64,000 bases of DNA from Eshraghiella crossota. Lineage in GTDB: Bacteria; Bacillota; Clostridia; Lachnospirales; Lachnospiraceae. Below are positions 7,739 to 16,218 of this stretch, piece by piece. How positions within the stretch are numbered: position 1 is the first letter of the stretch; every line of letters begins with the position of its first letter. A program made the position numbers and the translations under genes. The stretch spans positions 372,001 through 436,000 of the forward strand of contig NZ_CP102270.1 in the NCBI RefSeq assembly GCF_025148445.1. The letters are read 5' to 3'. A model generated the notes under the pieces. The model did no database searches. It saw only the letters and a list, made by a program, of their open reading frames with translations, and was not told the DNA's origin.

Positions 7739-8161
7739 ATGAATAAAGCAGTTATATATTTTGGAGCAACAGGAAATGAGGCAGCGGATCAGATGGTAAT
7801 GCAGGTTCTTGAGGAGTATTGCGCTGTGAATGGATATGAGGTGGTTGCAGTCATTTCGGAGAACGCAAGACCGGAGGGAATGACATTTCCTATGAAGTTT
7901 GCCTTTGTCGGTATGGCAGAAGTAGAAGATGTTGATGTGGTTGTTACTCTTATGAGTGATATGGTGGGCGATTGTGAAGAAACAATTATGGATAACATCA
8001 TTATGCTCGGAGAGCACGGCATTACGGTTGAGACAGCAAACGATGATATGGCTGGATATTATCAGAAGATGGAGCAGGCAGGGAAAAAGGAAGATAACGG
8101 TATTGTTTCACTTGCTGATTTTATGGCAGTATTTTTCAAGCGTCTCAGAGCCGACAGATAG
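7739..8161 (+). CDS. Resolvase-fold protein without catalytic serine (1)
   Basis: 140 residues, start at the ATG at 7739 after TGGAG. The sequence follows the N-terminal resolvase domain: a first strand (KAVIYFGATG in place of Y-x-R-x-S), a helix, GYEVVAVISE, then VEDVDVVVTLMSDM where recombinases have the D-hydrophobic-VVKDLSR strand, then a GITVETA strand. The catalytic Ser and the Arg cluster are missing. It lies in one run with 8170 and the recombinases. A regulatory or accessory role in recombination is inference; fold resemblance is by eye. Confidence 0.5.
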   Translation: MNKAVIYFGATGNEAADQMVMQVLEEYCAVNGYEVVAVISENARPEGMTFPMKFAFVGMAEVEDVDVVVTLMSDMVGDCEETIMDNIIMLGEHGITVETANDDMAGYYQKMEQAGKKEDNGIVSLADFMAVFFKRLRADR

Positions 8162-8169
8162 GAGGCTCT

Positions 8170-8490
8170 ATGAGTAAGTGTTGTGTTATCTGCGTAGGCA
8201 GAAATGCCGACAGAGCCGCAGACAGGATAGAAGCATATGCGAAGAAAGCGGATTTTGAGATTGTAGAAACAATCTTTAAAGATACGAAGTCTGTGGAAAG
8301 ACTTAAATTTTATATCGAAAGAGATTCCATTATCAGTATTCTGGTAAGCAGTATCTATGATGTCTCATCGGATAAAGATGTGGTGAAAGGTATCATGGAA
8401 CTTGCAGCAGAGCACGGGATCAGCATTAACGACGAGAGCAGGGGCTATGAACCTGCTCTCATCTCATTTGAGGAGGACAATGCCGGATAA
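8170..8490 (+). CDS. Resolvase-fold protein without catalytic serine (2)
   Basis: 106 residues, nine bases after the previous gene, ribosome site GGAGG. The order of segments again matches a resolvase N-domain: CCVICVGRN, a helix (RAADRIEAYAKKA), DFEIVETIFKD, VERLKFYIERDSIISILVSSIYDVSSD, and GISINDESRG at the end. No serine occupies the active-site position. It looks like a diverged paralogue of 7739. Function not known. Confidence 0.5.
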   Translation: MSKCCVICVGRNADRAADRIEAYAKKADFEIVETIFKDTKSVERLKFYIERDSIISILVSSIYDVSSDKDVVKGIMELAAEHGISINDESRGYEPALISFEEDNAG

Positions 8491-8647
8491 AAAGGAATTA
8501 AGCATAGTGACATTTTCATCAGAAACCGTGGTGTTTGATGGGAAAGGAGACAGAGTTGTTGCCTGTCCTACGGAACAGGAAGCTGTCGAATATATCCGTG
8601 GGCAGGAAATACCAGTTGACAGACAAGGAAGTGAATATTATGAGTGA
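8480..8647 (+). CDS. 55-residue protein upstream of the MazF-like toxin
   Basis: The ATG at 8480 overlaps the end of the previous gene, with AGGAGG only three bases before it, so translation is probably coupled. The acidic product (LSIVTFSSETVVFDGKGD, then TEQEAVEYIRGQE) ends inside the toxin gene. Its position, size and charge fit an antitoxin, but no MazE-type DNA-binding strand is visible. It may instead be an unrelated element protein. Confidence 0.45.
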   Translation: MPDKKELSIVTFSSETVVFDGKGDRVVACPTEQEAVEYIRGQEIPVDRQGSEYYE

Positions 8648-9026
8648 AATAAGACGGGGCGATATCTGGATGGTTGATTTTGGAGTACCGGAAGATGAGA
8701 ATGACCACAAGCTGCACGGTATCAGACCAGTAGTGATTGTGAGCAATGACAGTGCAAACAGACACAGCACGGTATTCCATGCAGTACCGCTTACAAGTAA
8801 GATTCATAAAAAGACATATCTGCCAACACATATTTTTATCAGTTCGTTTAAGGCTGTTGGATTAAGAACGAACAGTATCGCTCAGTGTGAGCAGTTATGT
8901 GATGTGAAAGATACGGACCTGATAGAAAAAATCGGGAAAGTAAGCAAAAACCAGTTAAGACAGATAACAAAAGGTATGCAGATCCAGTTGGGTATGAGTA
9001 CAAAACATAATAATCCAATTGCATAA
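8640..9026 (+). CDS. MazF/PemK-family toxin (endoribonuclease)
   Basis: 128 residues from the ATG at 8640 (ribosome site AAGGAAGTG), overlapping the previous stop. The sequence is a textbook PemK/MazF fold: RRGDIWMVDFG at the start, GIRPVVIVSNDSANRHS with the conserved Arg-Pro, then VPLTSKIHK and the C-terminal strand-helix. MazF proteins cut mRNA at short sequence motifs. The longer frame from 8535 is not used. The partner may be the 55-residue protein upstream; on mobile elements these pairs act in stability. Confidence 0.85.
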   Translation: MSEIRRGDIWMVDFGVPEDENDHKLHGIRPVVIVSNDSANRHSTVFHAVPLTSKIHKKTYLPTHIFISSFKAVGLRTNSIAQCEQLCDVKDTDLIEKIGKVSKNQLRQITKGMQIQLGMSTKHNNPIA

Positions 9027-9103
9027 ATTCCAGCCGGGGCGAAAGCTCCGGTGTTACATAGCCGTCAGCATATCTGGCGGCTTAATTTGATTGGAGGGAT
9101 AGG

Positions 9104-9352
9104 ATGACAGTTGAACAGTTGGACAAAATATCGGCACAGAGATTAGAAGATGTGGATATTGATACATTGGTGGAAGTAAACAGCATAAAGTACGCTGACG
9201 GAATGCCTGTGGAAAAGAAGGTTGCGGGAATGATTGCAAAGACAGGTAATCCGTATTTCCGCAGGTCAGGAAAGAGCAAGATTAAGATTTCATTTTCCGA
9301 TAATGGGGAAAGCCTGAAAGACAATTATATTGCTATGCTTGCCAATGTATAG
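9104..9352 (+). CDS. DUF6870-like small protein
   Basis: 82 residues, ribosome site GGAGGGAT. It carries the features I associate with the small DUF6870 family of gut clostridial elements: a D-x-D-T-L-V-(D/E) segment, a central LPxEKRV-like stretch (MPVEKKVAGMIAKTGNPY) and KIKISFSDNGESL near the end. It sits between the toxin and the first recombinase. Function unknown. The family name is recalled, not checked. Confidence 0.6.
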   Translation: MTVEQLDKISAQRLEDVDIDTLVEVNSIKYADGMPVEKKVAGMIAKTGNPYFRRSGKSKIKISFSDNGESLKDNYIAMLANV

Positions 9353-9511
9353 AGCAGTCAGCCAAAATTAGGGGTGGAAATTCAGATGGATTTGTGATAT
9401 CATTACAGACAAATAAGGACATCTAACCCGAAAGGGTATCAATTTCATATTTATGTTTCCATTCCTCTTGATTTGGGACTTCTAACTTAGAAAATCGAAG
9501 GAGTGGTGGAC

Positions 9512-11173
9512 ATGAACAATTCTAAAAGAATTTACAGAGCAGCCATCTATGTTAGATTATCTAAGGAAGATGGCGATCTTGATGATGTGAGAAAAGCTGA
9601 AAGTAACAGTATCTCAAATCAGAAATCCCTGATACTTAATTATTTAAAAGACAAAGAAGATATTGAAATAGTATCAATCCGTGAGGATGACGGCTATTCA
9701 GGGGCAACTTTTGACCGTCCGGCATTTAAACTTATGTTGCAGGATGTGAAAGACGGTATTATAGACTGTATCGTTGTAAAAGATCTTTCGAGGTTTGCAA
9801 GAGAGTATATCGACGCAGGGCGATACATTGAGCGGATGTTTCCTGCAATGGGGATACGATTTATAGCGATCAATGATGCCTATGACAGTGCAGATACACA
9901 GGCACAGGGAAACGAGATAATCATTCCGTTTAAGAATCTTATCAATGACGCTTATTGCAGGGATATTTCCATAAAAATCCGAAGCCACCTTGAAACAAAG
10001 AGACAGAACGGAGAATTTGTAGGAAATTACTGTGTCTATGGCTACAAGAAATCTGAGATTGACCATAATGTGATTGTCCCGGACGAATATGCAGGTCATG
10101 TGGTACAGGACATTTTCCGCTGGATAAAGAACGGAATGAGCCTTGATGCCATAAGCGATAAGCTGAATGTTCTTGGTATCCTGTCACCTATGGCATACAA
10201 ACTCAGCAATGGCGAAAATTATAAGACAGCATTTCAGAAGAAAGACGAGCTGCTGTGGACTCCTGTTGCGGTAAGGCGTATCGCAACGAATATTATTTAT
10301 ACAGGAACACTTGTACAGGGAAAATTTACAACACCAAACCATAAGGTTAAAACAAAGATATTAAAGCCACAGGAGAAATGGGCAGTATGCCACAACAATC
10401 ACGAGGCACTGGTATCTTTAAGGACTTTCCAGATTGTACAGCGTCTGTTGTCAGTGGATATGAGAATGGCACCGGGAAAAGATTCTATCTATCTTTTATC
10501 CGGAATAGCAGTATGTGCCGACTGTGGGGCACTTATGACACGAAAGGTGTCTACGGTAAATGGAAAAAAGTATGTTTACTATATGTGTTCCAATAACAAG
10601 AAGAATAAGAAGTGCAGCTCCCATAGGATAAAAGAGGCAGACTTGGAAAGCCGTGTATTTGATACCTTGAGGGATATGACAGCAATACTTCTGGATGCAG
10701 ATGAGGTAATAAAGGAAGCTGGCAATAGTGCCAATTTCAGAATAGACCAGAAAAAGACAAAAGAGAGGATCAGTGCAAAAGAGAAAGAGATAACCAAATA
10801 CAACCAGATGCTTGTTTCGCTTTATGAGGATTACCGAGATGGAATTGTTGATAAATCAGATTTTGCGATTATCAAGGAGAGTTTTGAGGTAAAAAGAGCA
10901 GAGGCGGAAAAGGCAATCGACAGGTTGCAGAAGGAAGCGGAAAACATTGCTGCCGGGATTGAAAGAGATACCGAGTGGCTGGAAGAACACAGGAAATGGA
11001 AAACAATGCCTTCTCTTACCCGTAATGTGGTAGTGAGCCTTATACAGTCTGTAAAGGTATATGAGGGCGGTGATATAGAAATCGTACTGGACTGTGACGA
11101 TGAATACAGAAAAATCGTTGCAAGAGCCGGGGAGCTGGAAAGACAGCATGATGCGGAAAGGCTGGTGGTTTAA
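9512..11173 (+). CDS. Large serine recombinase 1
   Basis: 553 residues. The start is the ATG at 9512 with GAAGGAG at the right distance. Catalytic domain first: AAIYVRLSKEDGD with nucleophile Ser17, DGYSGATFDRP, and VVKDLSRFAREY. Then the recombinase domain, a zinc ribbon (CADCGALMTRK ... YYMCS) and a C-terminal coiled coil. These enzymes cut and rejoin attachment sites of integrative elements. It is the first of three such genes in one operon, each abutting or overlapping the next. Similar tandem recombinases sit at the ends of clostridial conjugative elements. Confidence 0.93.
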   Translation: MNNSKRIYRAAIYVRLSKEDGDLDDVRKAESNSISNQKSLILNYLKDKEDIEIVSIREDDGYSGATFDRPAFKLMLQDVKDGIIDCIVVKDLSRFAREYIDAGRYIERMFPAMGIRFIAINDAYDSADTQAQGNEIIIPFKNLINDAYCRDISIKIRSHLETKRQNGEFVGNYCVYGYKKSEIDHNVIVPDEYAGHVVQDIFRWIKNGMSLDAISDKLNVLGILSPMAYKLSNGENYKTAFQKKDELLWTPVAVRRIATNIIYTGTLVQGKFTTPNHKVKTKILKPQEKWAVCHNNHEALVSLRTFQIVQRLLSVDMRMAPGKDSIYLLSGIAVCADCGALMTRKVSTVNGKKYVYYMCSNNKKNKKCSSHRIKEADLESRVFDTLRDMTAILLDADEVIKEAGNSANFRIDQKKTKERISAKEKEITKYNQMLVSLYEDYRDGIVDKSDFAIIKESFEVKRAEAEKAIDRLQKEAENIAAGIERDTEWLEEHRKWKTMPSLTRNVVVSLIQSVKVYEGGDIEIVLDCDDEYRKIVARAGELERQHDAERLVV

Positions 11174-12817
11174 ATGGCAAGGAAGTCAAGAACACAGCCG
11201 AAACAGTCCACGGATACGCTGAAGGCTTTATCCAAAGTGTATAAGACTGCCATATATGTGAGGTTATCTGCGGAAAAAGATGAAACGAGAGACAGAAAAA
11301 CCCTGATCAATCAGAGAAATCTCATTAAGAACTTTGTGGATCAGCAGATGGACATGGAAGTTTATGACATCTATATGGACGATGAAATTTCCGGTACAAC
11401 ATTCGACAGACCGGAATTTGAGCGTATGATGTCGGATATGAGGGCAGGAAGGATCAACTGCATTGTCGTAAAGGATTTGTCCCGCTTGGGTAGAGATTAC
11501 ATTGAAACGGGCAATCTGGTAGAGCGTGTATTCCCGATGATGAATATCCGCTTTGTAGCGATTACGGATAATTATGATTCCTCAAAGAAAGACGCAGACC
11601 TTATGGTTGCGGTCACGAATATAGCCAATGATCTGTATGCTAAGGATATTTCAAAGAAAATATCTGCCAGTAAGCAGGAAGCGATGGAAAAAGGTATTCC
11701 GACTGGAAATGTGGCTTATGGCTATAAGGTAGTCTTTAATGAAAATAAAGTCAAGGTAATGGTTGAGGATAAGGAAGCCGCAGATGTTGTAAGGTGGATT
11801 TTTAATGAGGCAGAAAAAGGTACACTGCATTCTGTGATAGCGGCAGAACTGAATGCGAAGCATATCCTTACACCTGCCCAGTACAGAGTAAGGCATAATA
11901 TAGAGAAACTTGAAAAGCTGAGTGGAGTTAAGTGGACTGTTGATACATTGTCACAGATTTTAAAGAATGAAGTCTATATTGGAAGATATGTGACTGGTAA
12001 AGACAGGGTATGCCTGTACAGACACGAAAAGAGGCATACTACCAATAAAGATGAGTGGTATGTTTTTGAAAATCATCATATTGCACTTATTGCAAAGGAA
12101 CAGTTCTATGCGGTACAGAAGAATAAAAGAAAGGTAATAAAGCCAACAAAAAAGCAGACAGTGAATATGCTGAAAGGCAAAATCATTTGCGGCTGTTGTG
12201 GAAGCAGTATCCATATTCACCCAGAGAAACACGCAAAGGTTTATCTGTGTACGCATAGAAAAAGATATGGAAAGGATAGTTGTAACTGCCTGCCTGTAAA
12301 GGTAGACGATGTATATGCAGCGGTGCTTGCCGTTATAAAAGAGCAGATACAGGTCTTTGTTGACAGGGAAATGATATTAAAGGAACACCACAATGACAGC
12401 AGGGTAATCAGACAGGAACAGGTATATACGGAAGCCGTGAATAAGTGTGTCAAGGAAATGGACAGGCTTATGGAATTAAAGAGCGGCTTGTATGCAGATT
12501 ACACAGAAGAACTGCTTGATGAAAAGGAATACCTGCAACTGAACAGGGAGTATTCGCAGCGTATTGAGAAATTGAAGATACAGGCTGATGAATACAGGCA
12601 GGCGGCAAGTCAGTATGAAAGTGCTGAAAAGACCGTTGCCCAGTTAAAAGCTGAAATGCTCCGTTTTAAAGGAAAACGCAAGTTGACGCAGGAAATGGTC
12701 GATTTGTTTGTTGCACAGGTACGCATATACGAAAACAAGAATCTTGAGATCGTTCTGAACTATGAAGATGAACTGAAAAAATTCGCAGAACTGAATATGG
12801 AAAGAGAGGCAGGATAA
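11174..12817 (+). CDS. Large serine recombinase 2
   Basis: 547 residues, starting directly after the previous stop. N-terminal resolvase domain TAIYVRLSAEKDE with Ser32, DDEISGTTFDRPEF and VVKDLSRLGRDY; recombinase domain; zinc ribbon CGCCGSSIHIHPEKHAKVYLC; long C-terminal coiled coil. All catalytic segments look intact. Which of the three enzymes performs integration or excision cannot be told from sequence alone. Confidence 0.92.
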   Translation: MARKSRTQPKQSTDTLKALSKVYKTAIYVRLSAEKDETRDRKTLINQRNLIKNFVDQQMDMEVYDIYMDDEISGTTFDRPEFERMMSDMRAGRINCIVVKDLSRLGRDYIETGNLVERVFPMMNIRFVAITDNYDSSKKDADLMVAVTNIANDLYAKDISKKISASKQEAMEKGIPTGNVAYGYKVVFNENKVKVMVEDKEAADVVRWIFNEAEKGTLHSVIAAELNAKHILTPAQYRVRHNIEKLEKLSGVKWTVDTLSQILKNEVYIGRYVTGKDRVCLYRHEKRHTTNKDEWYVFENHHIALIAKEQFYAVQKNKRKVIKPTKKQTVNMLKGKIICGCCGSSIHIHPEKHAKVYLCTHRKRYGKDSCNCLPVKVDDVYAAVLAVIKEQIQVFVDREMILKEHHNDSRVIRQEQVYTEAVNKCVKEMDRLMELKSGLYADYTEELLDEKEYLQLNREYSQRIEKLKIQADEYRQAASQYESAEKTVAQLKAEMLRFKGKRKLTQEMVDLFVAQVRIYENKNLEIVLNYEDELKKFAELNMEREAG

Positions 12818-14397
12818 TGGCTGAGAAAAGAAAATTAGCCTTTTATATCCGTCTCTCTGATGCGGATGAGGAGGTAAAAGCAGGAACAAAAGACGAAAGT
12901 AACAGTATTACAGGACAGAGAAAACTCTTGTATGCGTATATCAAGAAAACAGAGGAATTTGCAGGTTTTGAGGTACTGGAATACTTTGATGACGGATATT
13001 CGGGAACAATGTTCAATAACAGAGCAGAATTCCAAAGGCTCATACAGGACGCAGAGCTTGGAAGATTTGAATGTATCATAGTAAAAGACTTTTCACGATT
13101 TGGAAGGGATTACCTTGAAGTAGGCAACTATCTGGAGTTTGTATTCCCTGCAATGGGAATGAGGTTTATTTCTGTCAACGATAATTATGACAGTGACAGA
13201 AACTTTGGTGTTACCGGAGGAATGGATGTAGCTTATAAGAATCTGATTTACCAGCTTTACAGTATGGATTTATCAAGAAAGGTAAAGAGTGCCAGAAGGA
13301 CAAGAAATCTGAGTGGCGAATACACGGCATCATTTGTCTGCTATGGATACAAGAAAGATCCGGACGATAAGCATAAGCTGATAATAGATGAAGAAGCTGC
13401 AAAGGTTGTTGTGGAGATATTTTCACTGATCATTGCAGGATATAATGCAAGTGAGGTTGCCCGCATATTAAATGAGAGAAAAATCCCGACAAGAGTTCAA
13501 AACCAGTGGAAGAATGGAATCAATTATGTTCCGGTTCATAATAAAGGGGATTATATGTGGGATAATTCAGAAGTTATAGCGATTGTCCAGAATGAGCAGT
13601 ACAAAGGAATAATGATCCAGAATAAATGTGAAACTGTTGGTTTTGGAGATAATAAGAAGGTTCGCAAACGAAATAAAGAGGACTGGTCTGTTGTAGAAGG
13701 TGCAATACCAAGAATAGTAAGCGATGAAATGTTTGATGAAGTCAATAAAATGCTACGGGTTGAAGCCAGAGGGATTGAAAAGAGTACAAAGAAACGTAAG
13801 AAAAATCTTTTTATCTGTCCCTATTGTGGAAGAAAGCTGATGAATTCCAGTGCAGTATGTACACCGAAGCTCCTCTGTCCAAAACGCAGGATGGTAAGGA
13901 CTGGCGAATGTCAGCAGATTTTTATGCTGAAGTCAGAAGCACAGGACAAGGTGCTGGAAATCACAAAGGAAATCTGTAGAACACTTATACAGGAAGAAGA
14001 ACTTAAAAGGGCATCAAAGGATAAAAGGAAGGTGACAAGCGATGAGTATTTGATTAGTGAGCTTAAAGCGGAGTATGACAGAATATCAAACAGCACAGTT
14101 TCTTGTTATCAGTCATACAGAGAGGGAAAGTACACAAAAGAAGAATATGTGCAGCTAAGAAAAACAAACCAAGAGCTGTTAGCTGATCTGGAGAATCAGA
14201 TATCAGATTTGCAGGAGAAAGCTGCAAATCAGGAGCCTGACACAGAGGAGAAGATAGAACAGCTAACCCAGTATAGTATGCTGGAACAGTATGACGGAGA
14301 TGTACTTTCCAACATAATTGATAAGGTGCTCATTTACAACGACAAAGATATAGAGGTTGTGTTTAAGGGTGAGAACTTTATCCGAAATGCAGTGTAG
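12817..14397 (+). CDS. Large serine recombinase 3
   Basis: 526 residues; its ATG overlaps the preceding TAA by one base. LAFYIRLSDADEE with Ser14, DDGYSGTMFNNRAEF, and VKDFSRFGRDY mark the catalytic domain; the zinc ribbon has CPYCGRKLMNS and a second Cys pair in CTPKLLCP; a coiled coil follows. It is the last gene before the chromosome junction, the usual place for a recombinase acting at the adjacent att site. Confidence 0.92.
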   Translation: MAEKRKLAFYIRLSDADEEVKAGTKDESNSITGQRKLLYAYIKKTEEFAGFEVLEYFDDGYSGTMFNNRAEFQRLIQDAELGRFECIIVKDFSRFGRDYLEVGNYLEFVFPAMGMRFISVNDNYDSDRNFGVTGGMDVAYKNLIYQLYSMDLSRKVKSARRTRNLSGEYTASFVCYGYKKDPDDKHKLIIDEEAAKVVVEIFSLIIAGYNASEVARILNERKIPTRVQNQWKNGINYVPVHNKGDYMWDNSEVIAIVQNEQYKGIMIQNKCETVGFGDNKKVRKRNKEDWSVVEGAIPRIVSDEMFDEVNKMLRVEARGIEKSTKKRKKNLFICPYCGRKLMNSSAVCTPKLLCPKRRMVRTGECQQIFMLKSEAQDKVLEITKEICRTLIQEEELKRASKDKRKVTSDEYLISELKAEYDRISNSTVSCYQSYREGKYTKEEYVQLRKTNQELLADLENQISDLQEKAANQEPDTEEKIEQLTQYSMLEQYDGDVLSNIIDKVLIYNDKDIEVVFKGENFIRNAV

Positions 14398-14420
14398 TAA
14401 ACAAAATGAGTAATACAGAA

Positions 14421-14450
14421 AGCCAGTAGTGAAAAAGCTGCTGGCTTCTT
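14421..14450 (+). terminator. Terminator of the recombinase operon
   Basis: A 10-bp stem (AGCCAGTAGT / GCTGCTGGCT, with G-T pairs), a GAAAAA loop and a weak TTCTTC tail. Confidence 0.6.
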
Positions 14451-14574
14451 CTATGGGTAGTAACGAAAAGGTTAATAGTAATAAACTATTCTGTACTTTA
14501 AAAATCAGTAAGGATTTGATAGAATATGTACAGAAAAAAATAAAATTTTTTTTGTCCCAGTCTTGACAGATGCA

Positions 14575-14805
14575 GGTTTTCCAATTTGGTGGTATGTTGC
14601 ACCTACAATAGTTAATACATTTCTTGAAAAATATAATCTTAACGGTAAAAAAATAGTTCTTTTTGCAACCTCAGGCGGAAGCGGCTTCGGCAATACGGTA
14701 AGTGAACTTAAAGTATCTGCACCGGGAGCCGACATTGTGGAAGGAAAACTCCTCAACGGATTAAGCAAGACAGAAATCGAAAACTGGGTAAAAGAACTTG
14801 ATTAA
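14575..14805 (+). pseudogene. Flavodoxin, 5'-truncated at the element junction
   Basis: From codon GGT at 14575 the frame reads GFPIWWYVAPTIVNTFLEKY, then LNGKKIVLFATSGGSGFG and a normal C-terminus. This is the second half of a clostridial flavodoxin; the FMN phosphate-binding N-terminal half is missing. The upstream codons (NKIFFVPVLTDA) do not resemble flavodoxin and contain no start with a ribosome site. The missing half is not elsewhere in the window, so it probably lies beyond the far end of the inserted element. Confidence 0.75.
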
Positions 14806-14829
14806 TTAAGGTATCGGAGGAAAAAAGAT

Positions 14830-15597
14830 ATGGGAAAAATCACACAGACAGCAGGAAGAAACGCTCTGGGAGAATTTGCTCCTGAGATTGTACATTTTAA
14901 TGATGATGTTTTCTTTGGAGATAACTGGAATAACGGAGATATTGATGTAAAGACAAGAAGCATTATAACCGTTGTTGCACTTATGGCATCGGGAATAACC
15001 GACTCGTCTTTGAAATTCCATTTACAGAATGCCAAAAATCACGGTGTCACACAGAAAGAAATAGCGGCAGTCATTACCCATGTGGCATTTTATGCAGGCT
15101 GGCCTAAGGACTGGGCAGTTTTTAACCTTGTAAAAGAAGTATGGGATGCCAACGAAGGCGATCTGCCATATGAAGACGAGGCAATGAGAGCACACGCCAA
15201 AGAAATGGTATTTCCAATTGGTAATCCTAATGACGGTTTTGCAAAATATTTTACCGGCAAAAGTTATCTTGCACCTGTTTCAACAAGTCAGGTGGGAATT
15301 TTCAATGTGACTTTTGAACCGGGATGCCGCAATAACTGGCACATCCATCATGCCAAAAGCGGTGGCGGACAGATTCTTGTATGCGTGGCAGGCAGAGGCT
15401 ATTATCAGGAGTACGGCAAAGAAGCGGTTATGATGAAACCGGGAGACTGCATCAATATTCCTGCCGAAGTAAAACATTGGCACGGTGCCACACCTGACAG
15501 CTGGTTCAGTCATCTTGCCGTTGAAGTTCCGGGAACAGAGACCTCCAATGAATGGTGTGAGCCTGTAACCGACGAAGAATACAGCATATTGAAATAA
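14830..15597 (+). CDS. Carboxymuconolactone decarboxylase-like protein fused to a cupin
   Basis: 255 residues, ribosome site GGAGG. Residues 25-110 are an AhpD/CMD-like helical domain (TRSIITVVALMASGITDSS, AAVITHVAFYAGWPK) without the CxxC pair of true AhpD. Residues 150-235 are a cupin with metal-binding pattern FEPGCRNNWHIH and HWHG. Such two-domain proteins commonly follow flavodoxin genes in clostridia, as here (24 bp downstream of the broken flavodoxin). A role in redox metabolism is likely; the substrate is unknown. Confidence 0.8.
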   Translation: MGKITQTAGRNALGEFAPEIVHFNDDVFFGDNWNNGDIDVKTRSIITVVALMASGITDSSLKFHLQNAKNHGVTQKEIAAVITHVAFYAGWPKDWAVFNLVKEVWDANEGDLPYEDEAMRAHAKEMVFPIGNPNDGFAKYFTGKSYLAPVSTSQVGIFNVTFEPGCRNNWHIHHAKSGGGQILVCVAGRGYYQEYGKEAVMMKPGDCINIPAEVKHWHGATPDSWFSHLAVEVPGTETSNEWCEPVTDEEYSILK

Positions 15598-15667
15598 CAG
15601 AAATATTGACTACATATCAACATAAATATATAATTTTCTATAGTGTTAATGAAATGTAGGTAAGAAA

Positions 15668-16204
15668 ATGAATTTAGAAGCATTGGAAAAAGATATATGT
15701 TATGTGATAAAAGAAGAACAGATAAAGCTGGGTTTCAGAAAAGAGTCAATCAGTCTTTATTATCCTTTAAGCTCTTTAAACAGTATTCTGGAAACCGAGT
15801 GTGACACAGAAGAAATGTTACAGGTGCTTGATGAATTCAAAATTAAATCAAAGGCAGAATTCGGCGATATAGACGTATCCGTAAAGGGAGAACGTTTTTG
15901 TATTAAATTACCGGATACAGCTTCGGAATATGTTAATAATACTACAGAAAAGACAGGCTTTTTGTATGATTTGATTGCAACGGTTTCAAGACACGGTATT
16001 ACAATAGAAGATGTAAAAAAAGTATTTGAAGGCTATTCCTCACATGTTCATTTTGAAACCATGGAGCATGAAGAATTTAATTATCTTATTTATTTTGAGG
16101 ACGGAACGCCTGATGACAGTTATTATTGTTTTACAGAAGAGGGCGGACACCTTATTTACCACCGTTTTTCAAAAAATGCCTATAAAGATACGTTTAACAG
16201 ATAA
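15668..16204 (+). CDS. DUF3877-like protein
   Basis: 178 residues, soluble, no signal peptide. Features: an N-terminal helix (LEALEKDICYVIKEEQIKLGF), SISLYYPLSSLN, and a C-terminal HFETMEHEEFNYLIYFED...YYCFTEEGGHLIYHRF. The layout matches the small Firmicutes family DUF3877 as I remember it; not checked. Its stop is at the position where the next gene's upstream ATG begins, so it may be cotranscribed with the TtcA-like gene. Confidence 0.55.
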   Translation: MNLEALEKDICYVIKEEQIKLGFRKESISLYYPLSSLNSILETECDTEEMLQVLDEFKIKSKAEFGDIDVSVKGERFCIKLPDTASEYVNNTTEKTGFLYDLIATVSRHGITIEDVKKVFEGYSSHVHFETMEHEEFNYLIYFEDGTPDDSYYCFTEEGGHLIYHRFSKNAYKDTFNR

Positions 16205-16218
16205 TGGAGACAGTAAGA

